Shown here piece by piece: positions 51,927 through 60,051 of a DNA stretch of 64,000 nt. The notes under the pieces are model-generated. The model saw nothing but the letters and a program-made list of their open reading frames with translations, did not search any database and had not been told where the DNA came from. Each line of letters starts with the position of its first letter. Position 1 is the stretch's first letter. This DNA is from JBFWNG01 sp050251195 (GTDB lineage Bacteria > Bdellovibrionota_B > Oligoflexia > Oligoflexales > Oligoflexaceae): NCBI GenBank assembly GCA_050251195.1, contig JBFWNG010000003.1:248001-312000 (forward strand), given 5' to 3'. The translations under genes and the position numbers were made by a program.

Positions 51927-52583
51927 CTAAAACGACATACCCAATTCCAAACCGGGTTCAAACTGCGACATATAGCGCTTTTTCAGGAACACGAAGTCGT
52001 TCTCACCGGCATCGACGAGGGTTTTCTCCTCAACGTTTTCGTAGGTCCCGTCAAAATGCCTAACCCCGGCGTAAAACCCCAACACCACGGGAACTTCCGT
52101 TCCCACGTAGCGGTATCCGAACCGAAGGTGCCCGGTGACTCCTCGACCGCGGACGCGGTACTCCACCTGGTTGTCGTCATCGACGTAGTCTTCCTCTTGT
52201 AACGCCAAACCGTCTGCGGATTGGTACCATGACGTTTGCAACTCGCGGTAACCGATGCCTATGCCCCAGAAGAGGCCGGACATCATCATCGAATTACTAT
52301 ATTTGGTGAGGAAGGCCGCGACTTCTCCGCCTTGGACTTTGCGCGACACGCTGTCGCCGGATTGCTTCTCCGTATCGGAGACGTCTTCATAGGGAAGAAC
52401 GGCGATTCCTTCGATGCCTAGCGCAGCAGACCTGGTGTTGAACTCGGCCTTTACCGCAGCTTGGCTCCCCAGCGCCACGAGTGGCGGCAGCGTGAACGCG
52501 AACGCTCGCGGTTCGTCGGCGAAAACTTCGGTGGCCGCAAGTTGCATGATGAAGGCAACAATACAAAAGTGACTCAAACGCAT
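51927..52583 (-). CDS. putative outer-membrane beta-barrel protein
   Basis: A 218-residue protein with a GGGGAGAG ribosome site before the ATG. The signal peptide (FCIVAFIMQLAATEVFA) is cleaved near residue 23. The mature protein has alternating strands, and ends LELGMSF with a terminal Phe, the classical C-terminal signature of BAM-inserted barrels. The strands GIGYRELQTSWYQ, GHLRFGYRYVG and LGFYAGVRHF are typical. It has no assignable pore or ligand function. A hairpin terminator lies 31 bases after the stop. Confidence 0.72.
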   Translation of the reverse strand: MRLSHFCIVAFIMQLAATEVFADEPRAFAFTLPPLVALGSQAAVKAEFNTRSAALGIEGIAVLPYEDVSDTEKQSGDSVSRKVQGGEVAAFLTKYSNSMMMSGLFWGIGIGYRELQTSWYQSADGLALQEEDYVDDDNQVEYRVRGRGVTGHLRFGYRYVGTEVPVVLGFYAGVRHFDGTYENVEEKTLVDAGENDFVFLKKRYMSQFEPGLELGMSF

Positions 52584-52754
52584 GTTTTTCTCTCCCCTGC
52601 ACCGAAGCGAAGGACCTTTGCCCTTTGCAATCCAATACCATCATAGCATTTGCGCGAAAACGGCAATAGGCCGAGTTAGTTTACAAACAAAAACAATTAT
52701 TAGGAGTTTATTCAGTCGTTTCTTCAAGATAAGATAGAAATGCAAGGAGAATTT

Positions 52755-53498
52755 ATGCTCATAATAGCACATCGCGGCGCCGTCAACGAGGCCATCGAGA
52801 ACACTATGGACGCCTTCAAGAAGGCCGTGGCATTGGGAGCCGATCGCATCGAACTCGACATCCAACCCACGAAGGACCATGCACTTGTGGTGTTCCATGA
52901 CGAGAATCTTAAGCGCATGTTTGGGAATCGCGAGAAGGTCATCAACCTCACGCGGGAAGAACTCGCTGCGTTTCGATATCCAAACGGCGAACCCATCGTG
53001 TTTCTCGATGAGTTGCTCGAAAAGATTCTTCCCGACATCGAGCTTAATATTGAGATCAAGGACCCGACGGAAGCGTCAAGCCAGTATCTATGGAAACAGC
53101 TCGAGAACTGCTCGCATCTCGATAAAATAATTGTATCGTCGTTTCATCCCAAACCGCTTGTTTACCTGGCAAAGCATGCGCCCAACGTCAAACTTGCGTG
53201 TCTTCTCGACGGCAAGCCGACATGGCCGTTTGTCAGCGAATCGCTTCCGCTTGTTTTTATGCAGCGCTGCGGCGCTCACATCATTCATCCGGACGTGGAC
53301 TTGGTTGACGAAAATTTTGTCGATCAGTGCAGGGCGCGTGGCTGGGTGATATTCCCTTATGTCGGTTACAAGAAGGAAGAACGCCGGAAGGAAGATCTAT
53401 GGACGTATTTAGCAACGCTTGGAATCGAGGGACTCTGCACCAACTTCCCTCGCGAGTTTAAGGCTTGGAATGAGAACCTCGGAAAACCTTATGGCTGA
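52755..53498 (+). CDS. glycerophosphodiester phosphodiesterase
   Basis: A 247-residue GDPD-family TIM barrel. The start at 52755 is set by AAGGAG five bases upstream. The motif MLIIAHRGAVNEAIENTMDAF (catalytic His, Arg), RIELDIQPTKDHALVVFHD (Glu, Asp metal ligands and the second His) and ELNIEIKD are all present. It hydrolyses glycerophosphodiesters such as glycerophosphocholine to glycerol-3-phosphate and alcohol. The next gene, a lysophospholipase-like enzyme, overlaps it by eight bases, so both may act in sequence on phospholipid breakdown products. Confidence 0.93.
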   Translation: MLIIAHRGAVNEAIENTMDAFKKAVALGADRIELDIQPTKDHALVVFHDENLKRMFGNREKVINLTREELAAFRYPNGEPIVFLDELLEKILPDIELNIEIKDPTEASSQYLWKQLENCSHLDKIIVSSFHPKPLVYLAKHAPNVKLACLLDGKPTWPFVSESLPLVFMQRCGAHIIHPDVDLVDENFVDQCRARGWVIFPYVGYKKEERRKEDLWTYLATLGIEGLCTNFPREFKAWNENLGKPYG

Positions 53499-54384
53499 GT
53501 GGAGTTGGGAAACCAAGTATCTCGAAAGACCTGACGCGAAAATCAGGTATTCGATATGCCGACCATCGCAACAAGCCGCAAAGCAGGTGATCTACCTCGC
53601 TAACGGCCGAACCGAATGGATCGAAAAGTACAACCGTATTCCGGAACGTCTCAACCTCGGTCCCGACTATGAGTTCGTGCTCTGGGATCATCGCGGTCAA
53701 GGCGCCTCTTCGGGAAAGAGAGGCGACATTCGTTCTTACGATCAATTCAACGACGACATGGCAGCACTCGTCGCCGAAACAGCAAAGGGACGCCCCTACT
53801 CTGTCGTCGCGCACTCCATGGGTGCGCTCATTTCCTTGACGACCACGCTGCGCGGACTGATCAAACCTAGGATGCTTGTCCTCAGTTCTCCTTTATTTTT
53901 GATCCCGGAAACGACGATGAAACGGCACTATGCGCGGAAGATTTCGTTTCTATGCAGCAGGACGTTCTTGGGTGCCAAATGCGTTTCTCCAAAGGAAAGT
54001 GAAATTGCTTTCGAAAACAATCAACTGACACACAGCCAGGCCAATTACAAAATTATTCTCAACTCGCCATACAAGGTGCCGTCACCGACGTTCAACTGGG
54101 TTTACGCTACGTTTCAGGCAACGGATTTGATCATGGACCCTAAACTGCTTGAGCAACTTTCGTGCCCTGTGCATTTATTGTCGGGGACGGAAGAAACGGT
54201 TGTCGATCGAAACGGGTTTGAGTTGTGGCGCGAGAAAGCCCGACAACACGCAAAAGTCGAGATTGACCATCAAATTATTGCAGGTGGTAGGCACGAGTTA
54301 TTGTTCGAGTCAGATCCGTACCTGGCTAAAGCGGTGGACAAGATCCGCAACTGGTTGGTGCAGCGACAGGACAACACCCTTTAA
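53491..54384 (+). CDS. alpha/beta hydrolase, lysophospholipase/monoacylglycerol-lipase type
   Basis: A 297-residue hydrolase from the ATG at 53491, inside the last codons of the preceding gene. DHRGQGASSGKRGDI is the typical cap-entry region of PldB/monoacylglycerol lipases. VVAHSMGALIS holds the nucleophile Ser (about residue 108), and LSGTEETVVDRNG and GGRHELLFE supply Asp/Glu and His. Predicted to cleave acyl chains from lysophospholipids or monoacylglycerol. The coupling to a glycerophosphodiesterase supports a lipid-degradation or membrane-turnover role. No signal peptide. Confidence 0.88.
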   Translation: MAEWSWETKYLERPDAKIRYSICRPSQQAAKQVIYLANGRTEWIEKYNRIPERLNLGPDYEFVLWDHRGQGASSGKRGDIRSYDQFNDDMAALVAETAKGRPYSVVAHSMGALISLTTTLRGLIKPRMLVLSSPLFLIPETTMKRHYARKISFLCSRTFLGAKCVSPKESEIAFENNQLTHSQANYKIILNSPYKVPSPTFNWVYATFQATDLIMDPKLLEQLSCPVHLLSGTEETVVDRNGFELWREKARQHAKVEIDHQIIAGGRHELLFESDPYLAKAVDKIRNWLVQRQDNTL

Positions 54385-54776
54385 GATGCAATCTTGTCTA
54401 AACTGATCTCAGGTAAAACTTCTTTAACCTTCAAAATTGTTTTCAAGGTCGGATTATTTCCGCCCGATTCGATCCTTTGGTAGGGAAGCAGGCCAATTCC
54501 CATCCGTTTTGCCATTTTCTCCTGAGTTAGTCCTCGCTTCAGACGCGCCACTTTCACTTGGATAGAAAACTTCACAAGAGGATCAATGAAGGTCAATTCA
54601 CCCAGACGCTCACTTACTTCCATAACTGCATAACCAAGAAGTTTCCCGCGGCGCGTTTTGAGTTTAAATATGCCGTTTCCAGCGTCATGAGCAACGATTT
54701 CACCTTTCTGACTTACCACTTCGAGGTAATCAGTTTCAGCGTCGTAATAAATATAGACTCTATTTCTTTCGGACAT
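54381..54776 (-). CDS. putative antitoxin: DUF2283-like plus XRE helix-turn-helix
   Basis: A 131-residue protein from the ATG at 54776 (GGAGAG upstream). The first half, YIYYDAETDYLEVVSQKGEIVAHDAGNGIFKLKTRRGKLLGYAV, resembles DUF2283, a domain commonly next to toxin genes. The second half, KVARLKRGLTQEKMAKRMGIGLLPYQRIESGGNNPTLKTILKV, is a Cro/C1-type HTH. The start overlaps the upstream toxin-like gene. It would repress the pair and neutralise the toxin. The stop shares its bases with that of the convergent hydrolase. Confidence 0.68.
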   Translation of the reverse strand: MSERNRVYIYYDAETDYLEVVSQKGEIVAHDAGNGIFKLKTRRGKLLGYAVMEVSERLGELTFIDPLVKFSIQVKVARLKRGLTQEKMAKRMGIGLLPYQRIESGGNNPTLKTILKVKEVLPEISLDKIAS

Positions 54777-55071
54777 ACACAATCTCTCCGGTTTTTGGTT
54801 TTGCGGTCGTCATGGCAGATGATATAAATTTGCCGTCAGCACAATACTTCACGACCACACATACAAATCGTCGTCTTCCCTTCGATCGATAATATAAAAC
54901 AGAATTTGCTTTGTATGAACTCTTCCGAACTTCATCTGGATCTGAAAGGGTCTTCCGAATATTCTCAAATTCAATTTCAGCGTGGGCGCCAGCTATGTGT
55001 CTTTGGGCTTTTGCGGCTAAAAAGATTTCATTGTCTTCATAGTCTACAAATCGCTTCCTAAGATAATACAT
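54760..55071 (-). CDS. putative toxin, DUF4258/PBECR-like nuclease fold
   Basis: A 103-residue basic protein. The ATG at 55071 follows AGAAGAG and is preferred to the TTG at 55089. The pattern HIAGAHAEIEFENIRKTLSDPDEVRKSS, then an aromatic strand NSVLYYRSKGRRRFVCVVVKYCADGKFISSAMTTAKPKTGEIVYVRK, resembles small toxin RNases whose conserved His lies near an HPE/HAE segment, with TAY-like residues near the end (here SAM). The partner HTH gene starts within its last codons, as expected for a type II toxin-antitoxin operon. Family assigned from pattern only. Confidence 0.6.
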   Translation of the reverse strand: MYYLRKRFVDYEDNEIFLAAKAQRHIAGAHAEIEFENIRKTLSDPDEVRKSSYKANSVLYYRSKGRRRFVCVVVKYCADGKFISSAMTTAKPKTGEIVYVRKK

Positions 55072-55342
55072 ATATGTCTCTTCTGACAAGAGGTATACGC
55101 AACAGAAATGGTGAATTTCTTACACTACCTGTCATTGTTTCTTGGTATGTAGTTGAGATCTTAAGGAGTCGCGAACGACATCTTTATTTAGGAGAATTCT
55201 TGGAAGAAACCGGGCATGGCTTACCACCAAATGTCCCGAAAAAGTGGCAATTTCTCGTGCAATCGCATTAAAGTGCTCTGGAAGGATTGATGAGGAACGT
55301 TCTAACCTCTAGCAGCAAGCGTCCGAAAAAGGCTCTTCACGC

Positions 55343-56263
55343 CTAGCCATCGCCTTCTTTCACACAGTCAACCGACTCACAATCGACAAGGTTCGATTCA
55401 AACTCAATCGTCGTATGGACCTTGCCCAAGGCTACCGCACTTTGCCGGATGCTTTGTTTGATCCGTTCCGTGTCGGCAAGCGAATGTTCGGTGTTGAGCA
55501 CGACGTGCATCGTGAGCACGTGGTTCTCCCCGTCGAGAGACCAAAAATGGAAATCGTGGATGTTCTGAATTCCGTTCATGCTGAGAACGTTCTTTTTGAA
55601 CTGAGCTATGTTGACGTCCGAAGGCGAGGCTTGCAAGAACAACCAGGCCGTTTGTTTCACGTTCTTGAGAACTCCCCACATGATAAACATGGTGAACAGG
55701 ATGCTAAGCGCCGGATCGAGAATGGGAACGTCGAAAAACCGCATGACGAGGCTCACGATTAGCACCAATACCCATCCGAGCACGTCTTCCAAGAGATGCC
55801 AGGAGATCATGCGCTCGTTCATGGTTTTGCCGCTGTGCGTTTTCCAAGCCATAAAGCCGTTGGCGAGAACGCCGAGTACGGCAAGTCCCAACATTTCGTC
55901 GACGCGGGGCGTTACGGGATTCATCAGTCGTGGAATCGCTTCGCTCAACACGAAGAACGAGCCAAGCACGAGGATAAGACCTGTTGCTGCAGCTGACATC
56001 AGCGACAGTCGTTTATAACCGTAGGAGAAAACCGAGTTAGAGCCTCTCTCTGATTTTTGTTGCAGAACGTAGGCCAATGCTAATGAAATACTATCGCCAA
56101 AATCGTGCAGGGCGTCAGCGAGGATTGCCGTACTTCCCGTGTAGAGACCCCCGGCGAACTCGATGATGGAGAATACGAAGTTGGCGAAAAAGGCTATTTT
56201 TATGTTCTTCAGAGACGAATGGTCGTGATGATGATGGCCGTGGTGACAATGTTCGTGCGCCAT
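55343..56263 (-). CDS. cation diffusion facilitator (CzcD/ZitB-like)
   Basis: A 306-residue CDF antiporter. The N-terminus AHEHCHHGHHHHDHSS is a His-rich metal-binding tail. Six membrane helices follow, with IEFAGGLYTGSTAILADALHDFGDSISL in the second (His-Asp transport site) and a matching SWHLLEDVLGWVLV (His-x3-Asp) in the fifth, characteristic of Zn2+ exporters. It ends in a cytoplasmic ferredoxin-like domain (GIQNIHDFHFWSLDGENHVLTMHVVL). The ATG is two bases after the sdaA stop. Probably exports Zn2+ from the cytoplasm. Confidence 0.93.
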   Translation of the reverse strand: MAHEHCHHGHHHHDHSSLKNIKIAFFANFVFSIIEFAGGLYTGSTAILADALHDFGDSISLALAYVLQQKSERGSNSVFSYGYKRLSLMSAAATGLILVLGSFFVLSEAIPRLMNPVTPRVDEMLGLAVLGVLANGFMAWKTHSGKTMNERMISWHLLEDVLGWVLVLIVSLVMRFFDVPILDPALSILFTMFIMWGVLKNVKQTAWLFLQASPSDVNIAQFKKNVLSMNGIQNIHDFHFWSLDGENHVLTMHVVLNTEHSLADTERIKQSIRQSAVALGKVHTTIEFESNLVDCESVDCVKEGDG

Positions 56264-56265
56264 AT

Positions 56266-57648
56266 CTAACACTCAATAACGTTGACGGCCAACCCACCGC
56301 GAGACGTTTCTTTGTATTTGGTCATCATGTCTTTCCCTGTTTCCTTCATTGTCTTTATCACAGAATCCAGGGAAACGTAATGTGTACCGTCGCCGCTCAG
56401 AGCAATGCGCGCCGCGTTAATAGCCTTGACCGCACCCATGGCGTTACGCTCAATGCAAGGAATTTGCACGAGGCCGCCGATGGGGTCGCAAGTAAGGCCG
56501 AGGTTGTGCTCCATGCCGATTTCGGCGGCTTGTTCAACCTGTCGCATGGATCCGCCCTTTGCGGCGACAAGACCGCCTGCGGCCATGGAGCAGGCAACGC
56601 CTACTTCGCCCTGGCATCCCACCTCTGCTCCGGAGATCGACGCGTTCAGCGTGTACAAGATCCCTATCGCTGCGGATGTGAGCAGAAAGTCGTATATCTT
56701 TGCCTCGTCGGACGGCAAACAGAACTCCTTGTAGTACTTCACGACGGCGGGAATAATGCCAGCCGCACCGTTGGTCGGAGCGGTTACGACGCGAGAACCG
56801 CTCGCGTTCTCTTCGTTCACTGCGATCGCGTACATGTTGACCCAATCGAGAGCTTTCAGGTTGTCCTCGGTAAGCACGCTACCGGCCGGTCGATTGGAGA
56901 GTTTGGAGAATAGATCCGGAGCTCTTCTTTTTACTTTGAGTTTGCCGGGGAGGATTCCCTCGGTTTTGCAGCCGCGCTCGATGCAGCCTTCCATGACGCC
57001 CCAAATCTTCTTAAGACGATCATAGATCTCGTCTTCGGTTCGCCATTGCTTTTCGTTGGCCAATATCACTTGGGCGATCGTGAGTTTCTCTTTGTCGCAA
57101 ATAGCGAGCAATTCTGCAGCGGTTTTAAACGGATAGACCATATCCTTTTCGGCTTTGAGCTGATCCTTTTTGGCTCTTTGCTCGTCAACCACGAAACCGC
57201 CGCCCACAGAGTAATACACCTTCTCCACAAACGATTTGCCGTCCTTGGAGTAAGCAAAAAATTTCATGCCGTTCGAATGGAACGGAAGAGTTTTTTTTCT
57301 GACAAAGTTGATTTGCGCGATTGGGTCGAACGCTAGGGGCTTCTCGCCGAGGAGTTTGATGCTTTTGCTGGTTTGCAGCGCGGCCCATCGAGCTTCGATG
57401 GTATCGGGGTTAACGTGCTCCGGGTCTTCGCCTTCCAATCCTAGAAACACCGCACGGTCGGTGCCGTGGCCTTTGCCGGTGTAGGCGAGAGATCCGTATA
57501 GCTCAACCGAGACGGATTGGAGAGCATCCCATTTGCCTTCTTTGCGAATGAGCTCCATGAACATTCTTGCGGCGCGCATCGGTCCGACAGTGTGCGAACT
57601 CGAAGGGCCAATTCCGATCTTGAACATATCGAAAACACTTATGGTCAT
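56266..57648 (-). CDS. sdaA: L-serine ammonia-lyase (one-chain, iron-sulfur)
   Basis: A 460-residue enzyme with AGAGG before the ATG at 57648. The first half MTISVFDMFKIGIGPSSSHTVGPMRAA is the conserved beta domain. The second half, with TAPTNGAAGIIPAVVKYYKEF, GAEVGCQGEVGVACSMAAGG and EIGMEHNLGLTCDPIGGLVQIPCIERNAMGA, is the catalytic alpha domain with the Cys ligands of a [4Fe-4S] cluster. It deaminates serine to pyruvate. The end ...NVIEC matches family ends. It is closely followed by the zinc exporter gene. Confidence 0.95.
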   Translation of the reverse strand: MTISVFDMFKIGIGPSSSHTVGPMRAARMFMELIRKEGKWDALQSVSVELYGSLAYTGKGHGTDRAVFLGLEGEDPEHVNPDTIEARWAALQTSKSIKLLGEKPLAFDPIAQINFVRKKTLPFHSNGMKFFAYSKDGKSFVEKVYYSVGGGFVVDEQRAKKDQLKAEKDMVYPFKTAAELLAICDKEKLTIAQVILANEKQWRTEDEIYDRLKKIWGVMEGCIERGCKTEGILPGKLKVKRRAPDLFSKLSNRPAGSVLTEDNLKALDWVNMYAIAVNEENASGSRVVTAPTNGAAGIIPAVVKYYKEFCLPSDEAKIYDFLLTSAAIGILYTLNASISGAEVGCQGEVGVACSMAAGGLVAAKGGSMRQVEQAAEIGMEHNLGLTCDPIGGLVQIPCIERNAMGAVKAINAARIALSGDGTHYVSLDSVIKTMKETGKDMMTKYKETSRGGLAVNVIEC

Positions 57649-57716
57649 AACGATACCTCTCTCAATATTCTCGGGCGTGCCGTGAGCGATTGTCCACTTT
57701 TTTTGTTGTGAGGATG

Positions 57717-58472
57717 TTAAATTTTGGCCTGAACGAGCCACTCTGCCCGTTCTCGCGCCACAGCGCGAGTGTTCATATCGTGATCGTCTTCATACCAGCG
57801 GATTGTGTGAGAACCTTGAAACCGGTTTTTAATAAACTCGACTTCGCTTTTTGGAATCCAATCATCTTGTTTTCCAAACTGGAAAAGCCAGTTTTTCGTG
57901 AATTGACAAGACGAGCTGGCAACAAAGTCGAGATCGCGAGTTCCTTCAACAAACGTTCGCAGATCGCCGGCGTTCATGGTGTCGCGAAACGACCTCGCCA
58001 CGGGATGAGAAGATCCTTCCCAAAAGTAGCTCAGCCGCGGAATGCCCGCGACAAACACCGCTGCATGAAGCCGTTCTTCAACTGCAGATAGCTGACCCAA
58101 AAGCGTCGCACCGAGGTTCTTGCCCACGTATAAGAATCGTTCGACTCCGACGATTTCCTGAAGAAAATCAAACCCTAATCTCACATCCGAAAGAACGTGG
58201 CGCGTGTATTGATGCTCGCTTGCGGGAGTCTTTTTGCCTTTTCTTATATTCTCCAAGCCCGGCCGCGCGTAAGGCGCGTCTATGAGAAGCGAAGCAAATC
58301 CGAGCGACGCTAGGTCCTTGGCTTCGTCGAGAAAGAGGGTCTTATTTGTTACGGCCGAGTGGAGAAAGACAATGCCGTTCTTAGTTTCAGGCTGATCGGG
58401 CAGCACCAAAAACGCCGGCACTTCACCATGTTCGTATCCTTGGTAAGAAATCAAGGATACCTTCGCGGTCAT
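57717..58472 (-). CDS. alpha/beta-hydrolase-fold protein with Asn in the nucleophile position
   Basis: A 251-residue protein with a dienelactone-hydrolase-like pattern: NGIVFLHSAVTNKTLFLDEAKDLASLGFASLLIDAPYARPG, then RFLYVGKNLGATLLGQLSA where the normal Gly-x-Ser-x-Gly elbow reads Gly-Lys-Asn-Leu-Gly, and an Asp loop FGKQDDWIPKSEVEFI with a final EDDHDMNTRA (His). The serine nucleophile is therefore absent, so it may be non-catalytic or a binding protein. It is three bases after carbonic anhydrase and likely in the same transcript. Confidence 0.75.
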   Translation of the reverse strand: MTAKVSLISYQGYEHGEVPAFLVLPDQPETKNGIVFLHSAVTNKTLFLDEAKDLASLGFASLLIDAPYARPGLENIRKGKKTPASEHQYTRHVLSDVRLGFDFLQEIVGVERFLYVGKNLGATLLGQLSAVEERLHAAVFVAGIPRLSYFWEGSSHPVARSFRDTMNAGDLRTFVEGTRDLDFVASSSCQFTKNWLFQFGKQDDWIPKSEVEFIKNRFQGSHTIRWYEDDHDMNTRAVARERAEWLVQAKI

Positions 58473-58474
58473 AA

Positions 58475-59146
58475 CTAAAACTCGAGGGAGCGGAGAATTC
58501 TTGAGGCAACTTTTTCGTCGATCTCAACAAATTTCCCGAGCGCGGGATCAAAGCAATGCACCGCCGCTCCGGAGAGTTCAAACCACCAGGCGTGAATTCT
58601 AAGCTGTTTGGAGGCGATTTTGTCTTGGATGATGGGATAAGACATGAGGTGTTCGACTTGCTGAAGCACGTTGCGTTGCGAGAGCCGGTTGTGGGTTTGC
58701 AGGTGTTCTGCGAAGGCCTCTTCTTTAAGCAGCGACTGAAGCGCTTTGTCGCCGTGACGGAGCCAGCCTCTCAAGTTGGGCATGGGGACTTTTTCGCGGC
58801 CTTTCAGCAGAGCTTGCATGGCGCCACATTCGGAATGGCCGCAAACGATCACGTCTTGGACGCTCAAGTTGGTAACGGCAAATTCTATCGCGGCCGCTTC
58901 TGATTCGTCAGCCGTCGAGCGTCCGTGTTCGCCACCGCAAGGCGGCACGAGGTTGCCCACGTTTCTTATAACAAAGAGATCGCCGGGATCAGTCGATGCG
59001 AAGAGGTTGGGAACCACCCTACTGTCGGAGCAACCGATGAACAGAACATCGGGGGCTTGCCCGAGAGCAAGACGCGCAAATGTTTCTTTATAACTCGGGC
59101 GTATGTTTTTCCTGAAATCGATGATTCCGTTGACGAGTTTTTTCAT
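58475..59146 (-). CDS. can: beta-class carbonic anhydrase
   Basis: A 223-residue beta-carbonic anhydrase. FIGCSDSRVVPN (Cys39, Asp41 and Arg43 by count) and VIVCGHSECGAMQALL (His and Cys zinc ligands) form the active site. NVGNLVPP and the C-terminal WWFELSGAAVHCFD block are also typical. It interconverts CO2 and bicarbonate in the cytoplasm. The ATG lies about 370 bases upstream-facing from the tRNA pair. The following gene is the nucleophile-less hydrolase-like protein. Confidence 0.95.
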   Translation of the reverse strand: MKKLVNGIIDFRKNIRPSYKETFARLALGQAPDVLFIGCSDSRVVPNLFASTDPGDLFVIRNVGNLVPPCGGEHGRSTADESEAAAIEFAVTNLSVQDVIVCGHSECGAMQALLKGREKVPMPNLRGWLRHGDKALQSLLKEEAFAEHLQTHNRLSQRNVLQQVEHLMSYPIIQDKIASKQLRIHAWWFELSGAAVHCFDPALGKFVEIDEKVASRILRSLEF

Positions 59147-59274
59147 TTGGTTCCGTATCGAGGCTGAGATGCCTTATGGTTGGCCTTTTCTACACCAGAA
59201 GGGAGGTCAGGGCAAGCATTGGGATTTTTCGGCTGTGGTTATAAGGGGATACAGCGATGATTGCAGATAAAAAA

Positions 59275-59323
59275 ATCTCCAATTTTCCAAGACCCGAAAA
59301 TCAAGTATTGAAAAATTGGAGAT
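59275..59323 (-). terminator. terminator of the tRNA-Lys/tRNA-Glu transcript
   Basis: Long arms ATCTCCAATTTT and AAAATTGGAGAT enclose about 20 bases and are followed on the minus strand by a T7 run (59268-59274). Confidence 0.85.
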
Positions 59324-59333
59324 CGTCGTCTTC

Positions 59334-59358
59334 CGCCATCTTCGCGTTGAAGATGGCG
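59334..59358 (-). other. perfect stem-loop overlapping the tRNA-Glu 3' end
   Basis: CGCCATCTTC and GAAGATGGCG pair perfectly (10 bp, 5-base loop). The second arm covers the encoded CCA and discriminator of tRNA-Glu. It lies just before the terminator, so it belongs to the precursor transcript and could affect 3' processing. Confidence 0.6.
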
Positions 59359-59431
59359 TCCCCAGCGGGATTTGAACCCGCGTCGCCGCCGTGAAAGGGC
59401 GGTGTCCTGGGCCGGGCTAGACGATGGGGAC
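59354..59431 (-). tRNA. tRNA-Glu (anticodon UUC)
   Basis: On the minus strand the gene starts GTCCCCATCGTCTAG. It has anticodon stem CCGCC/GGCGG with loop CTTTCAC, T-arm GCGGGTTCAAATCCCGC, acceptor GTCCCCA pairing TGGGGAC, discriminator G and an encoded CCA. The cloverleaf agrees with bacterial tRNA-Glu. Confidence 0.97.
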
Positions 59432-59442
59432 CTAAAACAAAG

Positions 59443-59515
59443 TGAGCCCAGCTGGATTCGAACCAGCGACCCGCACATTAAAAGTGTGCTGCTCTACCAT
59501 CTGAGCTATGAGCCC
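59443..59515 (-). tRNA. tRNA-Lys (anticodon UUU)
   Basis: The gene starts GGGCTCATAGCTCAGATGG. The anticodon arm is GCACA-CTTTTAA-TGTGC and the T-arm GCTGGTTCGAATCCAGC. The acceptor contains two G-U pairs (5-68 and 2-71). The discriminator is A and CCA is not encoded. It lies 11 bases upstream of tRNA-Glu in the same transcript. Confidence 0.96.
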
Positions 59516-59537
59516 ACAATAGGCTATAGGAAGTCCG

Positions 59538-59566
59538 TTTCTACATGCAAGGTCACGACATGTCAA
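59538..59566 (-). promoter_or_regulatory. promoter of the tRNA pair
   Basis: Minus strand TTGACA, 17 bases, TAGAAA, about 23 bases before the tRNA-Lys 5' end. Confidence 0.6.
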
Positions 59567-59654
59567 CAACAATGTAGGCATGCGTTCATTAATGCCCAGG
59601 TGCCTTCAAAGCCATGCAATATGCGACATAAAAGCCGCGTGAGGAAGGTGTCAA

Positions 59655-59683
59655 TTGCTTTTTGCTGCGTGTTCTCATAAAAT
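59655..59683 (+). promoter_or_regulatory. probable promoter for the 59.7-62.2 kb operon
   Basis: TTGCTT, 17 bases, TAAAAT, about 34 bases before the ATG at 59717. The -35 is weak. Confidence 0.45.
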
Positions 59684-59716
59684 CCGTACTCTTAGGGAAC
59701 CTCGAAGGACGCATGA

Positions 59717-60037
59717 ATGAGTGTTATCAAAAAGAACCCATCGACAACCAGAGATGACTTGCTGAAGGCAATTGCAAAACTCGTTGACCTCCTTAAGCAT
59801 CAAGACGAAGACGACGCCATTGAATATTTGGAAGCAGCTGCAACTCAACTCAAGACTGCACCTGTTAATTCTGCCGGGTCGAGAGAAGCCGTCAAGAAAG
59901 TCATTGACGCTTTCGAAGGCGACCACGAACTTATGGCTTATACGATGCAACGCGAGACAGACCAATGGACGGAAGCCGAGGAACTGTCGCAAGCAAGCTC
60001 GCGAGTTATTAGCTTAGCCCGCAGAATGCGCGTTTAA
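59717..60037 (+). CDS. small acidic hypothetical protein
   Basis: A 106-residue, mostly helical protein with AAGGA before the ATG. It is acidic in the centre (HQDEDDAIEYLEAAATQLK) and ends with a basic run (ISLARRMRV). No signal peptide, membrane helix or known domain. It lies 14 bases upstream of a rhodanese gene on the same strand, and the two may form an operon with the RGG-box gene and the SDR. Function unknown. Confidence 0.65.
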   Translation: MSVIKKNPSTTRDDLLKAIAKLVDLLKHQDEDDAIEYLEAAATQLKTAPVNSAGSREAVKKVIDAFEGDHELMAYTMQRETDQWTEAEELSQASSRVISLARRMRV

Positions 60038-60051
60038 GGAGCAACGGAAGC

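Noticed and set aside
55074..55271. 65-residue frame on + before the toxin gene
   Set aside because: It overlaps the ribosome-site and promoter region of the toxin gene, and no domain is recognised; it could be a small real gene but I cannot support it.
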